Origin: Podocnemis expansa
Taxonomy: Eukaryota > Chordata > Testudines > Podocnemididae
Assembly (NCBI GenBank): GCA_007922195.1
Contig: ML682092.1
Location: forward strand, 692,376-756,375
Direction of reading: 5' to 3'
DNA: 64,000 nucleotides
The notes below the pieces were generated by a model. The model had not been told where the DNA came from. It did no database searches and saw only the letters and a list, made by a program, of their open reading frames with translations. Shown here one piece after another: positions 44,910 through 54,740 of this stretch. Positions within the stretch are counted from its first letter, which is position 1; the number at the start of each line of letters is the position of its first letter. A program made the position numbers and the translations under genes.

Positions 44910-45042
44910 AGTCCTCTGCCACTTAAAGACTTAACACATTTATTTTGAAGATGCATCTGATGAAGTGGGATTTTCTTCCATGAAAACTCATGAGATAAAT
45001 AAGTAAGTAAATAAATAAATAAAAATGTTAGTCTTTAAGTGC
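44908..45042 (+). mobile_element. Penelope-like tail, internally inverted (partner copy)
   Basis: Reverse tail sequence ('gccacttaaagacttaac') runs into forward tail sequence ('gcatctgatgaagtggg', 'aactcatgagataaata') and (AAAT) repeats. Repeat Y interrupts it at 45043; a remaining piece ('gtgccacaggactccttgc') lies near 45571-45590. Confidence 0.65.
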
Positions 45043-45570
45043 AAGCAGAGCCTCCCTGGGGGGAGAGCGAGAGGGGAAACTGCCCCAGGCCCCACAGTTC
45101 CAAGGGCCCTATGGTGCCTTACCCTGAGCAGGGCCGTACAGGACCTGAACCACTGCCCCCCCTACAACAGCACTGTCCCTTCCAGCCCTGCTGCTTTAGA
45201 TGCAGAGCCAAAGGCAGTGAGGAAGGGCAGGGCAGGGCACGGGCAGAGTGCAGAGCCGGCCTCTGCTCCCGGCTGGCTCTGGGGACAGGAAGAACCAGCC
45301 TAGGGATAGAGCAGGCTAGCCCAGGGGCCTGGCTTCTTTCTCTGGCCCCTCCAATGGGCCGGTTGTTCCACCCTGGGGGCGGGGAATGCTGTCTCACATG
45401 TGGGGCGGCAAAGCATAGCCCAGCCCCCGGACTGGCCCACTTTGCCCCCAGGGTCAGGGGAGGGGCAGCTACATGGGACCAGCCCGCACTCCCCTTGCCC
45501 CGAGAGTGGGGGGGATGCCCGCACAAGCTGGTTGTCCCCGGGCCTTGCTCTCCCCTGGGGACAGCCCTGT
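45043..45570. repeat. GC-rich repeat Y, copy 2
   Basis: Inserted within a Penelope tail: 'gtctttaagtgc' precedes it and 'gtgccacaggactcc' follows. Long Pro/Gly/Ala-rich frames on both strands are a base-composition effect. Confidence 0.45.
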
Positions 45571-45599
45571 GTGCCACAGGACTCCTTGCTTGTTAAACT

Positions 45600-46299
45600 G
45601 AACAATGTGTCACTTCCCAAGGCCTGGAGTCCTCATGACAACTGGTATCTTGCATGTGAGTGAAATGCAGCTGGGTAGGACAACACCACCCTGCTTTTAA
45701 TGGGGTAGGGCAATACAGAAGGAAGGAGGCCAGCCAAAGGTCCTCATAAGACAGTGTGTTACTGGTAAGACATGGACAGGACCAAAGTCATCCTCACTGT
45801 CAGACCCAAATGACATACTTAGCATCCAACTCACTTATTTCTATCAAGTGAAAATTAAAAGGTTGGCTTTGGAATGAGTAGCACATGACTAATGCAGAGA
45901 AAGAACCAAAGCTTACGTAGTATTCATTTGAAGTCATTTTATGCAGCATTTATTCAGCAAACTACTTAAGCAGGTTGCAAGTGCTGGATTAACATCCCTG
46001 TGGGCTCAGAGGTATGAGATTTTGTGGGGACCCTGGCTGGCCTGAGGGCAGGAGAGTGTGGTCGCTGGTACTAAGGGGGCCATAATTGCATTGGTGCCCC
46101 CCCATCAGCAGCATACTCCCCCCCCCCCATCAGTTTCATCAGCAATGCCTCACAGGGTCAGTGAGACTCTGTGGGCCCATGTGCCACTCTCCCCCTGCTG
46201 CAGGGTTGGGGAGGCAGCCATAACAGGCTCTTTTCTTGTGGGTCTCTTCTTATGCCCTGTTTAGGGTTGGAGGATGCCTGGCTGTGACAGCTTGGGCAG
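45600..46299. other. No gene recognised
   Basis: Unassigned DNA with a C-run near 46121-46130. No conserved frame. Confidence 0.4.
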
Positions 46300-46750
46300 C
46301 AGAGCCATCTTTGGAAGGGGTAGGGAAGCGAGAGGGGCGATCACCCCTGGCTCCATGATCCCCTGGGCCTCCTGCTGTCCTGCCATGAGCAGGGCAGCGC
46401 AGGGCCTGCACAGCTGCCCCCCCTTGGCCACACTATCCCTCTCCCCTTCCCTGATGTTTTCAGTGCAGAGCTGAAGGAAGCAGGGGAGGGTGAGCAGGCT
46501 GGGAATGTGCAGAGCCAGCCTCCACTCCAGACCAGCTCACACCGCCCCCAGAACAGAGAACAGCCAGCACAGGGGCAGAGCGGTCCAACCCAGAGGCCAG
46601 GTTTCGCTCTCTCACCCCTCCCCTCGGCCAGCTGTTCTGCCCTGGTGGTAGGGAGGGCCGGCCTAGAGATGGGGCAGAAGAGCGGAGCCCAGCCCCCCTC
46701 TCGGCCCACCCCGCCCCACCCGTCCCAGTGCAGGGAAGGAATGCAGGGGG
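46300..46750. repeat. GC-rich repeat Y, copy 3
   Basis: Collinear with 45060-45450: 'gggaagcgagaggggcg', 'agcagggcagcgcagg', 'gtgcagagccagcctcc', 'ccctcggccagctgttctg'. Confidence 0.45.
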
Positions 46751-47119
46751 CCCACCACAAACCATTTGCCCCAAGCCTCGTACCTCCACAAGGATGGCAT
46801 TGCTGGGCAGTGGGGTTCCTGCTCTCATATTTCCCTCCAGCCTTCCCTCCCCTTCCAACATCCCCCTTCCCTCACAGTGCCCCCACTCATCCACCTCTGG
46901 TTCAGCCTCCTTCTCCCAGTCCCATATCATCCTTGTCCCCTGGTTCCCCTGCATCACCTCATCCATCCTCAAACTATCCCCTTCCATCCTGTCCTGTCCT
47001 CTTCATCCCTCCTCACCTCCTCTGGACCCTCCCATCCCTGTTCCCCCCTCTGGCCCAGTCTCATCCCCCTCAACATTCTCCAGCCATCTTGTGACTCTTG
47101 CTCCTAGGAGTTGAGCCTG
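46751..47119. other. Pyrimidine-rich tract, no gene
   Basis: 46840-47095 is strongly C/T-rich on the plus strand. It gives long Pro/Ser frames that I do not regard as coding. Confidence 0.4.
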
Positions 47120-47211
47120 TAGGGTTACCAGGTACCAAAGCATGGAAAGGAGGACAGGGAAGTACAGAAAGGAGGACATCAAAGGACACATGGAGAAAAT
47201 GTAGTATTAAT
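47120..47211 (-). mobile_element. Truncated hAT-type miniature transposon
   Basis: Starts 'tagggttacc' and matches the reverse complement of the right end of 22764-23052 ('ggaggacatcaaaggaca', 'gaaaatgtagtattaat'). Cut at the foldback repeat at 47212. Confidence 0.6.
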
Positions 47212-47783
47212 ACGGGGGGACCCGCTACCACGCAACCGGTTTGTGTGCAGAACCGGTTAACGGGCAGCAACTGGATGTCCCCCAAAGGCCCCGCAGTAAC
47301 ACGCAGGTCCCGTTAATGCACCATGCATAAATTGGACTGTGCGCATTGCTGCCCTGGAGATGGGCCCTAGGCACCGGAACAAGCCCCGCTCCCTGGCCCT
47401 GCTTCTGTGCTGGGGTCCAAGCCGGCCTCAGGCGCCTGCTGCCACTAGCCTGGCCCTGGATCCCTGGATGGGGACATGGCAGGGAGTGGCAGCCACCACC
47501 GTGGGCAAGCGGACCTAGAACTGGGCTGGAAGTGGCCGCCACTGCCACTCTCTGCCATGTCCCCAGCCTGGGATCCAGGGCCAGGCTGGCAGCAGCAGGC
47601 GCCTGAGGCCAGCTCAGACGTCAGCTCAGATGCCAGCACAGGAGCGGGGCTGGGGTCATGGCCCCCAGCCAGGGAGGGGGCCTGGGCCAGTGCCCCGGAG
47701 AAGGCCTTCTGGTCCTGCTTACACACGGGCCGGTTTACGCACGGTCGCCGTGGGCTTGTCCCCTGACATCCGCGCGTAAACCG
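47212..47783. repeat. GC-rich foldback repeat
   Basis: Arms around 47385-47495 and 47540-47670 are imperfect reverse complements: 'ggcctcaggcgcctgctgc' and 'tggccctggatccc' in one, their complements in the other. The outer parts both carry 'accggtt'. The centre is near 47520. CR1 sequence starts three bases after the right end. Confidence 0.6.
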
Positions 47784-47785
47784 GT

Positions 47786-49155
47786 CATAGAATCATAGAA
47801 TCATGGGGTTGGAAGGGACTTCATAGGTCATCTAGTCCAACCCCCTGCCAGAGGCAGGACCACTCCCACTAAACCATCCCAGTCATGGTTTTGTCCAGCC
47901 GGGCCTTAAACACCTCCAAAGATGGAGATTCCACCACCTCCCTTGGCCGCTCATTCCAAGGCTTCACCACTCTCCTAGTAAAGAAGTTTCTTCTAACATC
48001 CAGCCTTGACCTCCCTAACCGCAGCTTGAGACCATTGCTCCTCGTTCTGTCCTCTGTTATTACCGAGAACAGTCGAACTCCATCTTCCTTAGAGATGCAG
48101 TCTATTCCATCATCCAGATCATTGATGAAAATGTTGAACAGAACCGGCCCCAGGACCGACCCCTGGGGCACACCACTCGTGACTGGCTGCCAGCTAGACA
48201 TGGAACCATTGATTCCTACATGCTGAAACCGTTGATCTAGCCAGTTTTCTATCCACCTTATAGTCCACCTATCCAACCCATACTTCCTTAAGTTGCCAAT
48301 GAGAATGCTGTGGGAAACTGTATCAAAAGCCTTGCTAAAATCAAGGTATAGCACATCAATGGTGCTTCCTGCATCCAGAAAACCAGTCATCTGATCATAG
48401 AAGTAGATGAGACTGGTCAGGCATGATTTACCCTTGGTAAATCCATGCTGACTGTTCCTGATCACTTTATTTTCCTCTAAGTGTTTGAGGATGGATTCTT
48501 TGAGAATCTGCTCCATAATTTTTCCAGGGATTGAGCTGAGGCTGACTGGTCTGTAATTCCCCAGATCCTTCTTTTTCCCCTTTCTTGAAAATAGGCACTA
48601 CATTTGCTTTTTTCCAATCCTCTGGCACCTCCCCCATTCTCCATGAGTTTTGAAAGATAACGGCCAGCGGTGCTGCTATCTCATCGGCCAATTCCCTTAG
48701 CACACTTGGATACAGTTCATCCGGCCCCATGGACTTGTGCACATCCAGCTTCTTTAAGCAGTCCCTTACCTGACCTTCCATCACCAAGGGCCTGTCTTCT
48801 TCTCTCCAATCTGCCATACCCATGGTAGTGGTCTGGGAGCTGACCCTGCCTGTGAAAACTGAAGCAAAAAAAGCATTGAGCACTTCAGCTTTTTCCTCAT
48901 CCTCTGTCACGAGGATGCCTGCCCCATTCAGCAAGAGACCTACACCATCCCTGATCCTCTTCTTGTTGTTAACATATTTGTAGAACCCCTTCTTGTTATC
49001 CTTTATATCCCTCGCTAGCCGCAACTCCATTCGTCCTTTGGCCTTTCTGATTTTATCCCTGCAGTCCCTAGCAATATCTTTATATGCCTCCTTGGTCATC
49101 TGATCAAGCTTCCACTTCCTGTAAGCTTCCTTTTCATGTTTAAGCTCAGAGCAGA
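47786..49155 (-). mobile_element. CR1 LINE with internal deletion
   Basis: Tail 'catagaatcatagaatcatg' at the low edge. Relative to the 33367 copy about 580 bp are missing at 48093-48094 (between the CSKEDG segment and DGIDC). The 5' truncation is near 49155. Confidence 0.9.
47869..49150 (-). pseudogene. CR1 ORF2 fragment with deletion
   Basis: An upstream frame ([20 protein letters not shown] to [20 protein letters not shown]) shifts near 48.55 kb, where one extra base lies in the [13 protein letters not shown] motif. The second frame (215 codons) carries [38 protein letters not shown] and then jumps directly from DGIDC to [14 protein letters not shown]. The FADD catalytic motif is therefore lost. 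The C-terminal end is complete ([13 protein letters not shown]). Inactive. Confidence 0.9.
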
Positions 49156-49680
49156 GTCCCCACTGTATAACTGTCATTACCATATTATGTCATGGAAAAT
49201 GGGTAATGGTTAATGAATACAGTGTTAAAACTGTGTAATATCGTGTTAAATTATTTTAAAATAAAAGAATACCCAAATGTTTTTTTTCTGCTGCAAGCTG
49301 GATTTTTTCAGTAAATGAGAGTTTTTCATGCCCTTTTCATTAATGTTCATGAGACTAAAAAAAGTTTAAAAACTAAATTTGCAAATATAAACTTGAAAAG
49401 CACATGAAAAGTTTTTAAAACATAACAGTTAACTGCCTCTCATTTTTCATCTTCCACAGCAGCCCATTTTACAATTTAAAAAATTTGTCCTAAAGTATTT
49501 CTAGTCAGTTTAAATGTGCCCCTTTATTTGTTTTACTTAATTGGTCCCTGTTAGTAATTTTATTCATGGTATACTTTATTTTCCTTCATTTTATTAGTGT
49601 TTACTCTATTTTTTCCCCCCAATTTAGCCCTTTTGTAGGGAGGAACAGGCCAAAAATCAAAGCCCCCAACACAGGGCCCA
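49156..49680. other. AT-rich DNA without a gene
   Basis: AT-rich sequence with A and T runs. No repeat or ORF assignment. Confidence 0.4.
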
Positions 49681-49860
49681 AATCCATGAGTGACCCTGGC
49701 CATGTCTTACACTCCCCTGCCTTTATTTTCATCCCATTATGTAAGATCCCCCATCTTCAAAGCATCTGATGAAGTGGGATTTTCTCCCATGAAAGCTCAT
49801 GCGATAAATAAATTTGTTAGTCTTTCAGTGCCACTGGACTCCTTGATTCTTTTGCCATAG
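49681..49860 (+). mobile_element. Penelope-like 3' tail (well preserved)
   Basis: It contains, in order, 'cttcaaagcatctgatgaag', 'ctcccatgaaagctcatgc', 'gttagtctttcagtgccac' and 'ggactccttga'. The end 'gactaacacgg' part is missing. Confidence 0.65.
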
Positions 49861-50019
49861 CCCAGGACACATTTGCACTGCAATCTAAGGATATATGTGG
49901 CTGCAATTTGGGTATCTCATTAGCTCTCAGGCGTCAGACAGGTCACAGGTGTACAGTACTATCCACACAGACAGCAAGGAAGCCAGGGCACATAGCCAAA
50001 CAACCTCATCACACAGGCA

Positions 50020-50264
50020 CAGGGTTACCAGATGTCAGGCAAAAGGAGGACATCTAGCAGGCATTTTAAAGTACATGATTTTGTCTGGCTTTTTACTTGT
50101 AGGAGCTAAAGTATTCTGGAGGGCCACAGAATAGCTTATTTTTGGGGGAAAGCATTCCAGGGCCCCCTAAAAACAGAAGAATATTACGTTAATACTACAT
50201 TTTCTCCCTGTGTCCTCCAATGTCCTTTTCTGTCCTTTCCAGGCTTTGGTATCTGATAGCCCTA
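50020..50264 (+). mobile_element. hAT-type miniature transposon with exact 8-bp duplication
   Basis: Begins CAGGGTTACCAGAT and ends ATCTGATAGCCCTA. CACAGGCA lies at 50012-50019 and 50265-50272. The interior matches 22764-23052 with a small deletion. Confidence 0.8.
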
Positions 50265-50559
50265 CACAGGCAGCCAGGCAGCTCAGCATTGGGATCAGGG
50301 TCAGGAAGGGACCCGCGGCAGGAACTCATAGCCGGGGGCCTGGGGTCAGAGGCTAAATAGCACTGGCCTTGGCAAGAGGGGACAGGAGCCGCATGCACCT
50401 CTCCAGCTGGTAGAGCCAAGACCTCCTCAGGCCAGGTGCTATGAAAGGAAGGGAAGACAGAGAAGGGGAGGGGAGAAGAGATATGGTTGGGCCCTGTCCC
50501 GGCCACCACAGGCCCCTGAGCTGGCAGGGGAATGCGTTCAGCACTGCACTCCCATGTCT
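50265..50559. other. No gene recognised
   Basis: Short frames only. It lies between two miniature transposon copies. Confidence 0.35.
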
Positions 50560-50693
50560 ATTTTTTGACTGCCACCCCAGTGTCCAGCAAACAGCTGGAC
50601 AAAACCTGATTTTTTTTTAAATGCCTGGAAGATGGAGAACTTCAGGGCAAAAAGGAGGACATGTCCTCCTTTTGCAGGACATCTGGTAACTCT
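50560..50693 (-). mobile_element. hAT-type miniature transposon fragment
   Basis: Reverse complement of the left end of 22764-23052: 'tttaaatgcctgg', 'aaaaaggaggacatgtcc', ending 'atctggtaactcta'. The far end was not found. Confidence 0.6.
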
Positions 50694-52415
50694 AGCCCAG
50701 AGGAGGTTTCATCCCCTGCCCTGCAAATGAAGGCAGCCACTGGCAGCTTCCTGGGGCAGGGAAATAGCAGTCAGCTCAGCTGGGAGTGGCCTGGCACCAC
50801 TGTAGCTGAGGGGTGTGAATGGCAACGTCTCTCCTACATTCCCTCCAAGAAGTGCCTGACCCGGAGCAGAGGACAGCCAGCAGAGACAGGATTTTTGCAG
50901 GGCCTCCCTTAGCTCAGGATCCCAGGCTTCAGCCCCTAAATCTGCTGCATTAATAGGGACCTGCAGGTTGCTTGTGCCTCATTGAACTCATTGGGATTTA
51001 AGCATATCCTTAAAGCTAACCGTGTGCTTTGCTGAGCCAAAACATAAGAGCATACAGGATAAACCAGAACCTGCAGTTTTTCCTCCTGTCCTTATAAATG
51101 TGACTCATTTTATTGACCTCAGTTTGCAAATGTGAGGGTTACTGATGTAAACATAAGAAGCAAGGAGTCCTGTGGCACTTAATAATGGCATGCACAGGCC
51201 TAAGCCTGATCTACCAGAACACCTTCTGAAATAAACCTTCCAATAGACTAGAGCTGCGTTCTTTTCAGGAAAGATGTAGTCAACTCTATAAGTAATCAGT
51301 TATTTTAATAGTTGGTGCATCATACTCAAGCTCAGCAGATCCAGCCTTCAAACTAAATGACAGGGAGGCTCAATGCAAATTGAATTTTAGGGAGAAATGC
51401 TTGGAAATAGAAGAGTGGCTACTTAGAAGAATATTTAAAAGAATGAGAGAGTCTTACCATAATCCTACTATTTTGGTCCTGTAAGTGCCCATGTAGATTT
51501 GAAATATGTTGGGTTTCAGTAATCTTCCCTTCCAGGGCTAATGTGAGCAGGTGTCTTTGCTGAAATATATGGTCATATTATCTGCAGCAGATTGCACAGG
51601 CCACACAGCTCCTAGTGTGTTTGCCTTTCTCTGGATAGCGATGCTGGAATGTGCCACTCCCAGGACCAGGTGAGATAGGAGGGCTGTTAAAATGCTCTGC
51701 TGACTAATTCAGCGATAATCTGCTCCACCTTTGCTGAGAATGCGCAGGCACTAACATTGCTCAATACTCCTGCATTTGCTCTTCATTCAGTTATTCATCC
51801 GGACCATTCACTCTGCACAAAGACCTGGCTTCACACAGCTGTAGACCTGGAGGTGAAGGCTAACAGTGTTTATTCTGTGCACTGAAAATGGAATTTCTTT
51901 GACTGATAAAGTCTGTAGATCAGTTCAAATGGTGTTCTGCTGTTCTTTGCTTTCCTACGTGAATGATGAGGCTCCAATTCACCCTATTAGTCACCTGATG
52001 GCAGAGCTGGACTCAGACCCACCCCAAAACCTGCTCATCCTGGGATGTGTGGAAGTCTGAATTCGGGTCCTCATCAGCACTGTGACATGTGGCTGTGTCA
52101 ACTTCAGAGTCCTGCCTTCTATGCAGTGGGCCCCATGGTGCACAAGTGAGGCCAGATGGCTGTGTGTGCAATGTAAATGCATGTAAGAGTTGGCAGAGCA
52201 CATGTGGGTGGGAGAGTCTGAATATTCAGGGTGTTATTTCTCCCTCCTACCCACATCCCAATTTTTCATACTTGCTGTCTGCTCATCCTAGAATATATTC
52301 ATCCTTGCACACTTGTTGCTCACCCACATAACTGGAGGTTCAGGGAAAGAGCTGGATATTCCCCTTCCTTTGCATCATCCATTAGCCCAGTGCAGAGGGA
52401 ATGTGAAAGGCTGCT
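50694..52415. other. No gene recognised
   Basis: Mostly unassigned, probably unique DNA. A short reverse Penelope-tail piece ('caaggagtcctgtggcactt') lies near 51161-51180. Confidence 0.4.
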
Positions 52416-52739
52416 GGATCAGTGCTCAAAGAAGAACAGTGGGTTACTCATCAGTAACCGTCCTTCTTCGAGATAGGCTGCTAGGATCCATTCAGTAATA
52501 GGTGTCTCTGTGCCAGAGTGCTGGATTGGTTGGAAAAATTTTTGTCCTAGCCTGTCAGGAGAGGGTAGGTGGCCACCGCCCCCCACGCCACCCAGAGGCT
52601 ATATATACGGCCACCTCCTGACCCCTCCCCAATTCCTAGGAGTCACCGACTCCAGATGTGGGGTTGGAGGGGAGGGACCTGAATGGATCCAAGCAGCCCA
52701 TCTCGAAGAAGGAATGTTACTGGTGAGTAACCCACTGTT
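52416..52739 (-). mobile_element. DIRS family A 3' end fragment (A7)
   Basis: It carries 'gggttactcatcagtaacc', 'gcctgtcaggagaggg', TATA-like 'ctatatatac' near 52600, and ends 'gagtaacccactgtt' at 52739. It is directly followed by the 5' start of element C. The orientation is ambiguous because the block is framed by inverted repeats. Confidence 0.7.
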
Positions 52740-53213
52740 CTTCTTCGAGCACTGCTCGAACATTCAGTGTTAGGTGTCTACGTGCCACAGAGCACAATTG
52801 GCCGGAACTTCTTTTAGCCTTAGCCTGTCAGGACAGGGCTGGCAGCCACTGCCCCCTGCCCATATATTTCGCCCCAGCCCTGCTCCTCCCCAGTTCCTTT
52901 ATTTCCACACTCAGCGATGGTTATGGAACAACCTGTTCTTGCTTTATGCAAGGGCCTCTCTCTTTGTTTTGCTTTGCATGTATTTTTACTGGAAGATCTC
53001 CCTGCGGACTTCACCGGCACTCCCACCGTGTCCTTCCAACAGAAACCGGAACACGTTGGGAGGGTTTCTTAATGGCTGTGTGAGCTTCACTGGGTGTATT
53101 ATGCTATATTTGCAGGTCTTAAGCGAAGGACTCAGCAGGGAACAAAGGCTGCATAGCGCGCCCAGAAACGGGCCTCCAGCTGACGCCAGGAATTTGCCGG
53201 CTCCGCTCACCGA

Positions 53214-53700
53214 TCTCTGGCTCTGAGGAAAAGCCATGACCAGACCCGGCACCACGTGCTCGCTCGGCACCAGAGCCCTCTCGGCGCCGCTCTCTGGCTA
53301 TGAATATAGCTGCGATTGGCCTCCAACTCGGCACTGTGTGCTTGGTTGGCACTGGAGGCCTCTTGGTGCTGCTCTCCAACTATGAATACAGCGATGATCG
53401 GCCTCCAACTCGGCACCATGTGATTCGTGGACATTGGAGCCCTTTCGGCGCTGCTTTCCAGCTATGAATACGGCTGCAATCGGCCTCCACCTCAGCACCG
53501 CATGCTCGGTTGGCACCGCAGCCCTCTCGGTGTTGCTCTCTGGCTACAAATATAGCCGCAATCAGCCTCCAACTCGGCACCGTGTCCTCGGCTGGCACAA
53601 AAGCCGTTCCGGTGCCGCTCTCTGGCTATGAATATAGTCGTGATCAGCCTCTAACCTGGCACTGTGTGCTCAGTTGGCATGGGATCTCTCGATGCTGCCC
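53214..53700 (+). repeat. 82-bp minisatellite within element C
   Basis: Five successive units are anchored by 'ctatgaata' (one variant 'ctacaaata') at 53298, 53380, 53462, 53544 and 53626, each exactly 82 bp apart, with a partial unit before. Each unit carries 'cctccaactcggcac'. Since 82 is not a multiple of 3, each unit changes the frame. Confidence 0.85.
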
Positions 53701-53758
53701 CCCAGCAGAATCCAGGTAAGGGCGCTCGGGACCAACTCCAGCATCAAGTGCTGGCGCC

Positions 53759-54732
53759 GTGTCTGGCACTTCCCCTCGGGGTGAGTGCCTGGAGCCTATC
53801 ACAGTGCCAAACACGCCAGAGGCCTTTGAAGTGACAGAAGCCCTCCAGCCTCTGAATACACTGCAGGCTGCCAAAACAAGTGGTGAGTCTGTCTTCTTCC
53901 TACCTCCACCTTACCCAGCACCAGGGGGACCAACTCATTACTTGGGCCCATGCCACTGCGCGGCTACGGGCTCCAATGCCTACGGGCCTGACAACCTTGC
54001 TTTGGCACCGCAAGAGATCTGAAGTGTATTCCTCAGGCCCAGCCCCTTACTGAATGGTCTGTGGCACCAGTTCTTCCTGGTACTGCACTTGAAACGGGCT
54101 ACCTCCTACTGAGGGCCTGCAAGGGGAATCCCTAATCGGTGCCATGGCCCTGGTGAGGGCACCCCAGTACCGGGGTTGTCCCTTCCCCTGAATACAAGGG
54201 ACCAGGGCCTTACAGAAGAGACCCTACCACACTTCAATACCTTCAGCCTGGGTCAGGGTCACACCCCTCGAGGGAACCCAGAACCCCCTATTTGACCTGA
54301 GGTTCAAACCTTTCTGGCCGACATTTTCGCCCCCCCCCCCCCAACTCGTGCCCACAACACTGCTGGGACACCCTGGCCGAGCCTACTGATTCACCCAGAG
54401 TCCTCTAGGAGTCCCAGAAGCTTAGACCTTATGGCTAAAAAAAAGGCCTACTCAGTTTTCAGCTTTTTAGCTGAGGAATCCTGGTCATCAGGCTGTGGTT
54501 AAAAGATTCCCCAGATCTCTGAAATGCTATGAGGAGTTTCAGCAGCCTCCTCCCACAAGAATACTTGGGGAATTTGAATGCCTTCGTCAAGGAAGGTGCC
54601 CTGGCATTTCACCATGCCTTTGTAGTGGCTCTTGATGCCTCAAACACGGCTACCCACAGCATTGCTAGGGCCATGGTTACACACCGGGCAACCCGGCTTC
54701 AGGATCTTGACCTCTCCCAGGACTTACAGTAG
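53759..54732 (+). pseudogene. gag: DIRS gag-like remnant (element C)
   Basis: The clearest part is the frame 54529-54732: SLLPQEYLGNLNAFVKEGAL, then FVVALDASNTATHSIARAMV and HRATRLQDLDLS. These match the gag core blocks LLPPEAREEYDAFLEEGN and AVDTAARTMASAVTIRRVAWL. The stretch 54.40-54.53 kb reads as the preceding KVYS-type block in another frame. Upstream lies a Pro/Ser-rich region broken by frameshifts and the 82-bp array. No zinc finger was identified. After 54732 the LDFPLEGQSLSLY-like end occurs, and no RT follows. Confidence 0.65.
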
Positions 54733-54740
54733 GCCATATT

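Noticed and set aside
45039..45596. 185-codon Pro/Gly-rich frame and overlapping minus-strand frames
   Set aside because: The sequence is GC-rich repeat Y and all six frames are long there; no domain or conservation across copies.
46507..47107. Long Pro/Ser frames
   Set aside because: They follow from a pyrimidine-rich tract; three overlapping frames are equally long.
53214..53700. CRISPR-like regular spacing
   Set aside because: Units are tandem 82-bp copies without unique spacers, in a vertebrate genome.
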